This document shows, piece after piece, positions 1 to 7,723 of a stretch of 64,000 bases of DNA (its first letter is position 1; each line of letters starts with the position of its first letter). Under the pieces are notes generated by a model that saw only the letters and a program-made list of their open reading frames with translations, was not told the DNA's origin and did not search any database. Source of the stretch: Allosediminivita pacifica (GTDB lineage Bacteria > Pseudomonadota > Alphaproteobacteria > Rhodobacterales > Rhodobacteraceae); the NCBI RefSeq assembly GCF_003054175.1, contig NZ_QBKN01000004.1, positions 1-64,000 on the forward strand. The letters are read 5' to 3'. Made by a program: the position numbers and the translations under genes.

Positions 1-1
1 T

Positions 2-55
2 GTCCTGAACGTCTACACCGCGCTCGGCATACCCGTAACAGAGCCCGTAGGATAA
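2..55 (+). CDS. C-terminal tail of an unidentified protein (partial)
   Basis: An open frame runs from the left edge and ends at a TAA (53-55), giving 17 residues, VLNVYTALGIPVTEPVG. It lies upstream of the integrase module and so probably belongs to the integrated element. The tail is too short to assign to a family, and a chance open frame cannot be excluded. Confidence 0.4.
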   Translation, partial: VLNVYTALGIPVTEPVG

Positions 56-595
56 GTGCGTCTGGGGAAAGGGGAAGTCCGGGCTTCACGCGCTTCGCGC
101 AACAAAGCCGCTTCGCGTGACCCTTTTGGCGCAAAGTCTATGGAAACTGGAGAAGAGACCGAGCGGGTACGCCGGTACCGCTTTCGGCTTGCCTGAGTTC
201 TCCCCCTACCCCCTTCCCGCGCAATAGCACCGATCCCGGCTTCGGCTGAACATGCGCTTACAGATTAACTCGGGCAGTTGCAGCGGTGCGAAAGCTCTTG
301 GGGAGCAACTCACGATCTACGTGGCCAAGATCGGTTAACAATGGCTGTGGAAATCCAGCCGTTATTGAACGACCAGGTAACAACAGTTGACGGAGGTTTC
401 GTGGCCTTCGTTGCTTTATTGACCTGATAACGATGGTGCTATCGGATTCATGCTCTGATGATAACTCCCGCTCCTCCCCAGCGTTGGCATGCCAAGTCCG
501 ACTGCGACCGCGCCGCCAGAGCCTGATCCAAGTTTTCCACATCCGAAACCCACTTACCCCTAGTAGCCCGAAAGGCAGCGCATAGGATTAAGGCT
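56..595. other. 540-base stretch without a convincing gene
   Basis: No reading frame here has both a good start and alphaproteobacterial codon use. A TCACGCG/CGCGTGA inverted repeat near 87-121, in a locally palindromic segment, could end transcription of the partial gene on the left. A 94-codon minus-strand frame (258-542) was judged spurious. The rest may hold the promoter of the HTH gene that starts at 596. Confidence 0.4.
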
Positions 596-841
596 ATGAA
601 ACGCCCGCAACTCACTACTGAGCCTACAGGCCTCCAGCGGCAGCACGCTGCGGCGCATTGCGGCGTCTCCCCTGGTCACTTCGATCGTATGGTTTGCGAA
701 GGCACTCTGCCTGCACCGCGCGCACTCGGCGGCGTCAACATTTGGCTTCGGCCCGAACTCGACGCGGCCCTCTACGCGATCTCACCCAAGGACGAAAACG
801 GGGGAGGCACGTCATGCGACGCGGCGTTCGGGCTAAGCTGA
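596..841 (+). CDS. Excisionase/AlpA-like small HTH DNA-binding protein
   Basis: An 81-residue protein. The segment AAAHCGVSPGHFDRM (about residues 18-32) reads as a helix-turn-helix, followed by a GTLPAPRALG turn and a LRPELDAAL helix. This is the winged-HTH layout of MerR/AlpA-type excisionases and phage regulators (family knowledge, not tested). Its last 28 bases overlap the integrase start at 814, which suggests translational coupling. Such a gene directly before an integrase usually controls excision or acts as a local regulator. Regulation of excision here is inference. Confidence 0.6.
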   Translation: MKRPQLTTEPTGLQRQHAAAHCGVSPGHFDRMVCEGTLPAPRALGGVNIWLRPELDAALYAISPKDENGGGTSCDAAFGLS

Positions 842-1920
842 AGCACCTAAACCCATCAGGCCGCTTCCCGAGTGGCAATGTCCGGTTCTACTACCGTCCC
901 AAGGGACAGCGCGGCATCGCCATGCCCGACCTGCCGCCCGATGATCCAGCCTTCCTAAACGCCTACGCCAAGGCTGCCGGCGTGCGACCGCGGCGCCCGT
1001 CGCGCGAGGGTAGCATCGCATCCGGGGTCGAGCTCTATAAAGCGAGCGACCAGTTCCGCGCCCTCGCGCAGGGCACCCGCAATGCACGGGGGCGCATGCT
1101 CGACGATGTTGCGGAGCGGTACGGCCACGCCAGTCGCCGGGATCTGGCATCGAAGCACATTACCAAGGATCTGTCCGGCTTCAGCGCCCACGCCCGGAAC
1201 AACCGGCTCAAGATGTGGCGCGGGTTCTGCAAGTGGATGGTCGAACACGACGAACTCCCTCACGACCCGAGCGATGGGCTCAAGAAATCCCCCACCACGA
1301 AGAGCGACGGGCACGTCCCCTGGTCGCATGACGAGATCGAAGCGTTCCGCGCCTACTGGCCCTTGGGCAGCGTCGAGCGCCTCGCCTTCGAGCTGATCTA
1401 CTGGACAGGGGCCCGCGTATCGGACGCCGTGCGCCTGGGCCCCGGCAACGTCGATCGCGAAGGCTGGATGACATTCCGCCAGCAGAAGACCGGCGGCGAG
1501 GTCTGGATCCCTTTCAATCGCGAGCTTCCCGAGTTCGTTGAACCGGCTGAACCCGACCTTTCGCTCCTGAAGCAGGCGATCAACGCCAGAAACGAACGGC
1601 AGATGACCTTCCTGCACACGCAGAAGGGGGCATCCCGTTCATCGAAGGCAGTCTCGCAATGGTTCGCCGCGAAGGCCCGCAAGGCCGGCGTAGCGGACCG
1701 GACAGCTCATGGCCTCCGAAAGGCACGGGCGAAAGGGCTGGCAGAGATGGGCGGCTCCGCGCCGCAGATCGGCGCTTGGACCGGCCACGAGAGCCTCAAG
1801 GAGATCGAGCGGTACATCAAGGATTTCAGCAAGAGGAGGGCCCTCTCAAGAGCAAAAGAGGAACAAAAAGTTCCAACTTCTACAACGAAGTTCCAAATCG
1901 AAGGAAAAAGCAGTGCATAG
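814..1920 (+). CDS. int: Tyrosine-type site-specific integrase
   Basis: 368 residues from the ATG at 814, which follows a GGGAGG ribosome site; a longer frame upstream has no such signal and reads as shadow sequence. The N-terminal part (about 90-160) looks like a SAM-like core-binding domain. The C-terminal catalytic domain has Arg201 (WTGARVSDAVRL), Lys225, His299 and Arg302 (HGLRK), His325 (GAWTGHES) and Tyr334 (ERYIKDF), the complete tyrosine recombinase set. It catalyses integration and excision of a mobile element. The gene ends 20 bases from the 3' end of tRNA-Arg, the usual arrangement for tRNA-targeting islands or prophages, so the element should extend to the left of the window. It appears intact. 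Confidence 0.9.
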   Translation: MRRGVRAKLKHLNPSGRFPSGNVRFYYRPKGQRGIAMPDLPPDDPAFLNAYAKAAGVRPRRPSREGSIASGVELYKASDQFRALAQGTRNARGRMLDDVAERYGHASRRDLASKHITKDLSGFSAHARNNRLKMWRGFCKWMVEHDELPHDPSDGLKKSPTTKSDGHVPWSHDEIEAFRAYWPLGSVERLAFELIYWTGARVSDAVRLGPGNVDREGWMTFRQQKTGGEVWIPFNRELPEFVEPAEPDLSLLKQAINARNERQMTFLHTQKGASRSSKAVSQWFAAKARKAGVADRTAHGLRKARAKGLAEMGGSAPQIGAWTGHESLKEIERYIKDFSKRRALSRAKEEQKVPTSTTKFQIEGKSSA

Positions 1921-1940
1921 CCAGCATCTTAGCGAAGTGG

Positions 1941-1990
1941 TGGTGACCCCGGCAGGATTCGAACCTGCAACCTGCCCCTTAGGAGGGGGC
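1941..1990. other. Probable attachment site (att) in the 3' half of tRNA-Arg
   Basis: The integrase gene ends immediately outside the 3' end of this tRNA, on the side away from the conserved chromosomal genes. By analogy with tRNA-targeting tyrosine integrases, the crossover core should lie in the anticodon-to-T-arm part of the tRNA, with a second copy at the far end of the element outside this window. The limits are approximate; no second copy is visible here. Confidence 0.5.
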
Positions 1991-2017
1991 TGCTCTATCC
2001 AGTTGAGCCACGGGGCC
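1941..2017 (-). tRNA. tRNA-Arg (anticodon CCT)
   Basis: Read on the minus strand, the 77 bases fold as a tRNA. The acceptor stem is GGCCCCG/CGGGGTC, the T-arm contains GGTTCGAATCC, and the anticodon loop is CTCCTAA with anticodon CCT, decoding AGG. The 3' CCA is encoded at 1941-1943. It is the probable integration target of the neighbouring integrase; the tRNA sequence itself is complete, so insertion regenerated it. Confidence 0.95.
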
Positions 2018-2167
2018 GCCGCGGCCCTCTTAGCGGCATTCGCCGGGCTTGTCATGCCCCTGAACGCCAGCGCCGCCGCGGCACGGCGGCCAAACCCCGC
2101 AAGCCCGCTTGCGCGCGGCAAGCGACGCAGCGTATCGTCACCCCATATCGATGGGAGGATGTGAAAA

Positions 2168-3193
2168 GTGCGTGCCGACGATCCCCGCCCGCTCACCCTG
2201 CGCGACGTGTCCGAGGCCTCCGGCGTCTCCGAGATGACGGTCAGCCGCGTACTCCGCAACCGTGGCGACGTCAGCCAGTCGACGCGCGAGAGGGTGCTCG
2301 AGGCCGCCAAGTCGCTGGGCTATGTGCCCAACAAGATCGCGGGTGCCCTCGCCTCGCAGCGGGTGAACCTCGTCGCGGTCATCATCCCCTCCCTACGCAA
2401 CATGGTCTTTCCCGAGGTCATGTCCGGCATCTCCGGCGTGCTCGAGGAAACCGTGCTCCAGCCGGTGGTGGGCGTGACAGACTACCTCCCCGAAAAGGAA
2501 GAGCGCGCCCTCTACGAGATGCTCTCCTGGCGGCCCTCGGGCGTCATCATCGCCGGGCTCGAACACACCGAGGCCTCCAAGGCCATGCTGCGTGCCTCCG
2601 GCATCCCCGTGGTCGAGATCATGGACACCGACGGCAAGCCCATCGACTGCGCAGTGGGCATCTCGCACCGTCGCGCGGGCCGCGAGATGGCGCGCGCCAT
2701 CCTGAAGCAGGGCTACGAACGTATCGGCTTCATGGGCACCAAGATGCCGCTCGACCACCGCGCGCGCAAACGCTTCGAGGGCTTCACCCAGGCGCTCGCC
2801 AAGGAGGGCGTCGAGGTCGTCGACCAGGAATTCTACTCCGGCGGCTCGGCGCTCGCCAAGGGCCGCGAGATGACAAAGGCCATGCTCGCCCGCGAACCCG
2901 AGCTCGACTTCCTTTACTACTCCAACGACATGATCGCCGCCGGCGGCCTTCTGCACCTTCTGGACGAGGGCATCGAGATCCCCGGCCAGATCGGCCTTGC
3001 GGGCTTCAACAACGTGGAGCTTCTCGAGGGGCTGCCACGACGTCTCGCCACGATGGACGCCTGCCGGACGGAAATCGGCGTCAAGGCAGCGCAGATCATC
3101 GCCGCACGCGTGCAGGACCCAGACGCCGAGCATGAAAAAATGATCGAGCTTTCGCCCAAGGTCCAGCCCGGCGACACGCTGCGCCGCCGCTGA
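2168..3193 (+). CDS. LacI-family transcriptional regulator (gluconate-type)
   Basis: 341 residues from a GTG at 2168 preceded by GGGAGGATG. Residues about 10-30 (LRDVSEASGVSEMTVSRVLR) form the LacI helix-turn-helix, followed by the hinge helix (IAGALASQR) and a periplasmic-binding-protein-like sensor domain ending near residue 335. It should bind an operator and release it on binding a sugar or sugar acid. The GntR-like subgroup suggests gluconate or a related ligand, but this is inference. No sugar operon lies beside it: it sits between the tRNA and a DNA-repair gene whose GTG start is 5 bases downstream, so the two may be cotranscribed. Its target is unknown. Confidence 0.85.
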   Translation: MRADDPRPLTLRDVSEASGVSEMTVSRVLRNRGDVSQSTRERVLEAAKSLGYVPNKIAGALASQRVNLVAVIIPSLRNMVFPEVMSGISGVLEETVLQPVVGVTDYLPEKEERALYEMLSWRPSGVIIAGLEHTEASKAMLRASGIPVVEIMDTDGKPIDCAVGISHRRAGREMARAILKQGYERIGFMGTKMPLDHRARKRFEGFTQALAKEGVEVVDQEFYSGGSALAKGREMTKAMLAREPELDFLYYSNDMIAAGGLLHLLDEGIEIPGQIGLAGFNNVELLEGLPRRLATMDACRTEIGVKAAQIIAARVQDPDAEHEKMIELSPKVQPGDTLRRR

Positions 3194-3198
3194 TCTCC

Positions 3199-4389
3199 GT
3201 GTTGCGCCTCACCAACGCCGAGGCGCGCGCGCTCTTCCTTGCGCGCCACGGGCTTGCCGATCCGCCCGCAGGGCCCGGCAAGGGCGCCGACCTGATGCAG
3301 GTCATCCGCGACCTCGGCTTCGTGCAGGTGGATTCCGTCCGAACCGTGGAACGCGCCCACCACATGATCCTGCGCGCGCGCCGCCCGGCCTACCGCCCCC
3401 GCAACATCGCGGCCCCCCTCGAACGCGACCGCGCGCTCTTCGAACACTGGACCCACGACGCCTCGGTCATCCCCATGGAGTTCTGGCCACACTGGCGCCT
3501 GCGCTTCGCCCGTGACGCCGCCAAGCTGCGGCACCGTTGGGAAAGGGAACGCCGCGAGTGCTTCGGCGAGAAGCTCGAGCAGGTGCTGGATCACGTCCAC
3601 GCCCACGGCCCCGTGACCTCGGCCGAGGTCGGCGCCGAGGAATCCCGAAGCTCCGGCGGCTGGTGGGACTGGCACCCCTCGAAGACTGCGCTCGAATACC
3701 TCTGGCGGGCGGGCCACCTCTCGGTCACCCGGCGCGAGAATTTCCGCAAGGTCTACGACCTGACGGAGCGCGTGATCCCCGACCACATCCGCGCGATCCA
3801 CCCAGACCCCGAGGACAGCATCGATTGGCTCTGCAACGCCGCCGTCGACCGGCTGGGCTTCGCAACCTCGGGCGAGATCGCCGCCTTCTGGGCCATCGTC
3901 ACACCCGCCGAGGCCAAGGACTGGTGCCAAGGCCAACTCGACACGGGCTCGCTTGAACCTGTCGAGGTCACCTGCGCCGACGGCAACCTGCGGCGTCACC
4001 TCGCCCGCCCCGGCCTGCGCGACACGCTGCCCGAAAGCCTGCCGAAACGCCTCCGTATCCTCAGCCCCTTCGACCCCGCCCTGCGCGACCGCACCCGGGC
4101 CGAACGGCTCTTCGGTTTCCGCTACCGGATCGAGATCTTCACCCCCGCCCACAAGCGGGACTACGGCTACTACGTCTTCCCCATGCTCGAGGGTGACCGG
4201 CTCACCGGCCGCATCGACATCTCCGCCGACCGGCTGAACGGGGCCCTGAATGTCACCGCGCTCTGGCCCGAGAAGGGCGTCAAATGGGGTGGCGGGCGGC
4301 AGGCACGGCTCGAGGCCGAGCTCGACCGTATGGCCCGCTTCGCCGGGCTCGAGGCCGTCACCTGGTCGCCCCGATGGCTCCGGACCTGA
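3199..4389 (+). CDS. YcaQ/AlkX-type DNA glycosylase (HTH_42 winged-helix family)
   Basis: 396 residues, GTG start 5 bases after the LacI stop. The family (PF06224) unhooks interstrand DNA crosslinks and removes bulky alkylated bases through tandem winged helices. The catalytic QxD motif is present as Gln43-Val-Asp45 (FVQVDSV), and the conserved ARRPAYRP and WTHDAS segments follow. It ends with the family-typical WPEKGV...ELDRMARFAGL region. Length matches the family. It is chromosomally encoded with no other repair gene nearby. Assignment to the family is firm; substrate range is not visible. Confidence 0.85.
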   Translation: MLRLTNAEARALFLARHGLADPPAGPGKGADLMQVIRDLGFVQVDSVRTVERAHHMILRARRPAYRPRNIAAPLERDRALFEHWTHDASVIPMEFWPHWRLRFARDAAKLRHRWERERRECFGEKLEQVLDHVHAHGPVTSAEVGAEESRSSGGWWDWHPSKTALEYLWRAGHLSVTRRENFRKVYDLTERVIPDHIRAIHPDPEDSIDWLCNAAVDRLGFATSGEIAAFWAIVTPAEAKDWCQGQLDTGSLEPVEVTCADGNLRRHLARPGLRDTLPESLPKRLRILSPFDPALRDRTRAERLFGFRYRIEIFTPAHKRDYGYYVFPMLEGDRLTGRIDISADRLNGALNVTALWPEKGVKWGGGRQARLEAELDRMARFAGLEAVTWSPRWLRT

Positions 4390-4391
4390 GA

Positions 4392-4448
4392 CTTCTTCTC
4401 GCTCCAAATACCTCGGGGGAGTCCCGCAGGGACGGGGGCAGAGCCCCC
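4392..4448 (+). repeat. Dispersed intergenic repeat family A, copy 1
   Basis: A GC-rich palindromic segment with the shared core AATACCTCGGGGGAG, then a CCCGCAGGG stem and GGGGGCAGAGCCCCC hairpin. Nearly identical copies lie at 25374-25430 and 51456-51512, and a degenerate copy at 46711-46756 on the minus strand. It sits just after the YcaQ gene and before repeat B copy 1. Confidence 0.85.
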
Positions 4449-4470
4449 TCTTCCAACCGGGCAAAGCAAG

Positions 4471-4545
4471 GTGTCCCTGGCCGGGACATTTTCCAGACCA
4501 AGCAAAATCAATGACTTGAACAGTGCAGGCAGGGCTTTGTTAACT
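4471..4545 (+). repeat. Dispersed repeat family B, copy 1
   Basis: It begins with a TGTCCCTGGCCGGGACAT palindrome, followed by an AATCAATGACTTGA segment and a TTGTTAACTT tail. Related elements lie at 16611-16682 (minus), 29490-29562 and 59326-59400. Here it lies between the converging YcaQ and phnM genes, where it could act as a transcription terminator. Confidence 0.75.
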
Positions 4546-4622
4546 TGTCTCCGCCCGCGTCCCGCATTCACCCCTCGCGCCCGAAGGGCGCGCGGATCGG
4601 CCCGCGCAGGCGGGCCGAAACC

Positions 4623-5819
4623 TCAGCCGACCTGCGCCCCGCGCGACCAGACACCCCGCACCAAGGGCACGTGCGCGGCCAGCCGGAAGCGCAGAAGATC
4701 CGCGCGCAAGCCGACCTCCAGCCGTCCGCGATCGGCAAGCCCCACCGCGGCCGCGGGCGCCGAGGTCGCCGTTGCCAGCCCACGCGCCATGTCGCCCCAA
4801 TCCTCGCCCAGTTTCACCGCCGCCTGCAGCAGCGCCGCGGGCACGTAGTCCGACGACACGATGTCCAGCAGTCCCGCCTCGGCCAGTTCCGCCGCCGCCA
4901 CGTTGCCCGAGTGCGAGCCGCCCCGGATCAGGTTGGGCGCGCCCATCATCACCGCGATGCCATTGTCGCGGCAGGCCTGCGCGGCCTCGAGCGTCGTTGG
5001 GAACTCCGCCAGCCGGATACCGTGCGCGGCCGAAACCGCCACCTGTTCCGCCGTGGTGTCGTCGTGGCTTGCCAGAACCGCCCCGAAGCGCGCCGCCTCC
5101 GAGACCGCCGCGCGTTCGTGCGCCGCACCATGCTTGTCCCGCAACGCCTTGAGCGAGGCCACATGCTCGGCGAATTCGGCATCGTTCATGCCGCGCTTGC
5201 CCTTCACGTATTGCTCCAGCTTCGAAAGATCGCGGAACTGCCGCTGCCCCGGCGTGTGGTCCATGAGACTCACGAGCCCCACGCGGTCCTCGGGGCCGAA
5301 CTCGGTCAGCTCCTCGGCCAGCGTCTCGGAGCAGACCTCGGCGCGCAGGTGCAGGAAGTGGCTGATCTTCAGCATGTCCTGCGCCCGCAATTCCAGAAGC
5401 TCGCGCGACAGCGCCCGCGCGTAACGGATGTAGCGCCCTTTGCCCGAGGGGATCGATCCGACGCGCAGGGCGTCGAAGACCGTGGTGATGCCCGTCGAGG
5501 CCAGCTCGCCGTCATGCGCGGCGATCGCCGCCGCGTGGGGCCAGTCAACCCCCGGGCGCGGTTCGATATGGCGCTCGATGTTGTCGGTGTGAAGTTCGAT
5601 CAGACCGGGCGAAACGTAGTCGCCGCCGCAATCCACGGCGCCCCCGGGCACCGTGTCCCCTTCGCCCAGGTCCGCGATCAATCCGTCATGAATGCGGATC
5701 CAACCCCGCATGCAGCCGGTTGGTAACACGAGCGTGGCATTGGCAAGCGTGAGCTCGCCTGTCACACGGACGTTATCCGAGGGGCTCACCACCCCCGCGT
5801 CAAGAACCGAGGTTGTCAT
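4623..5819 (-). CDS. phnM: Alpha-D-ribose 1-methylphosphonate 5-triphosphate diphosphatase
   Basis: 398 residues of the PhnM amidohydrolase family. It removes pyrophosphate from the 5-triphosphate made by PhnGHIL, giving the 5-phosphate substrate of PhnJ. The family metal-binding motif IELHTDNIERH is present near residue 75, followed by PRPGV, a SHDD motif near 250 and GAPNLIRGGSHSG near 295. The ATG at 5819 has GGAG six bases upstream. Alternatively a GTG at 5765 would match the shorter N-terminus of many homologues. The ATG shares bases with the start of the divergent DUF1045 gene. It is separated from the main phn operon by that gene, so it has its own promoter or none that I can see. Confidence 0.93.
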   Translation of the reverse strand: MTTSVLDAGVVSPSDNVRVTGELTLANATLVLPTGCMRGWIRIHDGLIADLGEGDTVPGGAVDCGGDYVSPGLIELHTDNIERHIEPRPGVDWPHAAAIAAHDGELASTGITTVFDALRVGSIPSGKGRYIRYARALSRELLELRAQDMLKISHFLHLRAEVCSETLAEELTEFGPEDRVGLVSLMDHTPGQRQFRDLSKLEQYVKGKRGMNDAEFAEHVASLKALRDKHGAAHERAAVSEAARFGAVLASHDDTTAEQVAVSAAHGIRLAEFPTTLEAAQACRDNGIAVMMGAPNLIRGGSHSGNVAAAELAEAGLLDIVSSDYVPAALLQAAVKLGEDWGDMARGLATATSAPAAAVGLADRGRLEVGLRADLLRFRLAAHVPLVRGVWSRGAQVG

Positions 5820-6504
5820 GCGTTACTCCAGATACGCTGTCTACTATACCCTGCCCGATACGCCGCTCGACCGGTTTGGCGCGGCCTGGCTGGGCTGGAA
5901 TGCCAAGACCGGCGAACGCAGCGGTCCACCGGAGATCGAGGGCCTGCCGAAACCCGCCCACGAGTTGACGGAAACGCCGCGCAAGTACGGGCTTCACGGC
6001 ACGATCAAGCCGCCCTTCCGCCTGGCCGAGGGCACGGACACGGCGTCGCTGCGCAAGGCGCTCGCGGCGCTCTGTGCGCGCCACCCGGCGGTCGAGATGA
6101 CGGCCCTGCAGCTGACCCGGCTGGGCAGCTTCCTCGCGCTGACGCCCACCGGCAACACCGAGGCGCTGCAGGCCCTGGCCGGCCGCGTGGTCGAGCGGCT
6201 CGACCGTTTCCGCGCGCCGCTGACCGAGGACGAACTGGCCCGCCGCCGCAAGGCGCGGCTGTCGGAACGGCAGGAGGAGAACCTCGACCGCTGGGGCTAT
6301 CCCTACGTGATGGAGGATTTCCGCTTTCACATGACCCTGACCGGACGCCTGAGTGCCGAGGAACTGGAACAGACCCGCGTGGTGCTGCTGCCGCAGATCG
6401 CGACCTACCTGGAAGCGCCGTTCTGCATCGACGCGCTGACGCTCTGCGGCGAGGATGAGGACGGGCGCTTCCACGAGTTGCACCGCTACGCGCTCGCCGG
6501 CTGA
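5818..6504 (+). CDS. DUF1045 phosphonate-metabolism protein, 2H-phosphoesterase-like
   Basis: 228 residues of the DUF1045 family found in C-P lyase clusters (TIGR03223 type). The ATG at 5818 has GAGG six bases upstream. Two HxT motifs are visible, His60-Gly-Thr62 (YGLHGTIKPPF) and His171-Met-Thr173 (FRFHMTLTG), spaced as in 2H phosphoesterases such as RNA ligase/cyclic phosphodiesterases. It lies between phnM and phnN but on the opposite strand, and its 3' end overlaps phnN by 19 bases. No phnP is in the window, so a role as the 5-phosphoribosyl 1,2-cyclic phosphate phosphodiesterase is an attractive inference, not shown by sequence alone. Confidence 0.85.
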   Translation: MRYSRYAVYYTLPDTPLDRFGAAWLGWNAKTGERSGPPEIEGLPKPAHELTETPRKYGLHGTIKPPFRLAEGTDTASLRKALAALCARHPAVEMTALQLTRLGSFLALTPTGNTEALQALAGRVVERLDRFRAPLTEDELARRRKARLSERQEENLDRWGYPYVMEDFRFHMTLTGRLSAEELEQTRVVLLPQIATYLEAPFCIDALTLCGEDEDGRFHELHRYALAG

Positions 6505-7031
6505 AGCGCGGCGCGCACGGCGGCCACGGTGTCGTCGAGCGCGCCGGAATTGTCGACCTCGATGACCGGCAGCCCCCCGGGGATCGGGAAGCCGCTGCGC
6601 TTCAGCCGCCGCTCGATCTCGGCCGCATCCTCACGCCCCCGCCCCGCCAGCCGCTGCGCCAGCACCGAGGCCGGCGCCGTCAGCGACAGCACGACAAAGC
6701 GCGGGAACCGCAGCTGCGCCGCGCGCAGCACGCCCCGCGACAGGTTCGCCAGCACGTCGTGTCCCTGTGCCAACTGCTGCTCCACCGCGACCGGGATGCC
6801 ATAGGCCAGCCCGTGCGCCCGCCACGACAGGGCAAAGGCGCCCTCCGCCTCCATCCTGGCGAAGCCTGTCTCGCTCACCGCCTCGTAATCCTCGCCCCCC
6901 GCCTCGGGCGCGCGGGTGATGACCCGGCGCACGGTGGCGAACCGCGGATCGGCCGCCTCCAGCGCCGCCATGACGCTGTCCTTGCCGACCCCCGAAGGCC
7001 CGACAACGGCGATGAAGCGCCCCCGGTCCAT
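6486..7031 (-). CDS. phnN: Ribose 1,5-bisphosphate phosphokinase
   Basis: 181 residues with a Walker A loop GPSGVGKDS at residues 11-19 and the guanylate-kinase-like fold. It phosphorylates ribose 1,5-bisphosphate to PRPP, the last step that returns the ribose moiety after phosphonate cleavage. The ATG overlaps the phnL stop by one base (TGATG), making it the last gene of the phnG-to-phnN operon. Its 3' end runs 19 bases into the opposing DUF1045 gene. Length is typical for PhnN. Confidence 0.92.
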   Translation of the reverse strand: MDRGRFIAVVGPSGVGKDSVMAALEAADPRFATVRRVITRAPEAGGEDYEAVSETGFARMEAEGAFALSWRAHGLAYGIPVAVEQQLAQGHDVLANLSRGVLRAAQLRFPRFVVLSLTAPASVLAQRLAGRGREDAAEIERRLKRSGFPIPGGLPVIEVDNSGALDDTVAAVRAALQPASA

Positions 7032-7723
7032 CAGGCGGCGGCCTTGGGGCTGAACCGGGTCACGTCGACCTCGCGGTCGCAGACCCGCGCACGCGCCTCG
7101 CCGTCGTGGAAGATCCCCACGATGGCCGCGCCGCGCGCCTTGGCCTCCTCGATCAGCCCCAGAACCGTTTCGCGGTTGGTGGCGTCGAGCGAGGCGGTCG
7201 GTTCGTCCAGCAGCAGCGCGGGATAGTCATGGGCGAAACCGCGCGCGATGTTCACGCGCTGCTGTTCGCCGCCGGAAAAGGTCGTGGGCGACAGGCCCCA
7301 AAGACGCTCGGGGATGTTGAGCCGCGTCAGCAGCCCGCGCGCCACATCGCGCGCCGCCTCCGTCTCGTGGCCCAGTTGCAGTAGCGGGTCGGCCACCACG
7401 TCCAGCGTCGGCACGCGCGGCACCACCCGCAGGAACTGGCTGACGTAGCCCAGCACCTCGCGGCGCAGGGCGATCACCTCGCGCGGCTCGGCCACGGCAA
7501 GGTCGGTGCCGCCCACCAGGATCTGCCCCGAGGCGGCGCGGTAGTTGCCGTAGATCATCCGCATCAGCGTCGACTTGCCCGCGCCCGAGGCGCCCGTCAG
7601 GGCCACGCATTCGCCGGGTGCCACCGACAGGCCCGCGCCCTCCATGACCCGGATCACGGCGCTGCCCTGGTTGTGCAGGGTAAAGGTCTTGGACACGTCC
7701 CGCAGCTCGATCATCGGCATCAT
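7031..7723 (-). CDS. phnL: Phosphonate C-P lyase system ATP-binding protein PhnL
   Basis: 230 residues from the ATG at 7723, which overlaps the corA stop (ATGA); an ATG 15 bases upstream lies inside corA. It has Walker [10 protein letters not shown], signature FSGGEQQRVNIARG, and Walker B ALLLDEPTAS. PhnL is an ABC-type ATPase required with PhnGHI for attaching methylphosphonate to ATP-derived ribose. It is not a transporter subunit. The order corA-phnL-phnN with single-base overlaps indicates one transcript. Confidence 0.93.
   Translation of the reverse strand: MMPMIELRDVSKTFTLHNQGSAVIRVMEGAGLSVAPGECVALTGASGAGKSTLMRMIYGNYRAASGQILVGGTDLAVAEPREVIALRREVLGYVSQFLRVVPRVPTLDVVADPLLQLGHETEAARDVARGLLTRLNIPERLWGLSPTTFSGGEQQRVNIARGFAHDYPALLLDEPTASLDATNRETVLGLIEEAKARGAAIVGIFHDGEARARVCDREVDVTRFSPKAAA

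Noticed and set aside
258-542. Minus-strand 94-codon open frame in the island border
   Set aside because: No ribosome site, Arg/Ser-rich composition without domain features, and codon use unlike the neighbours.
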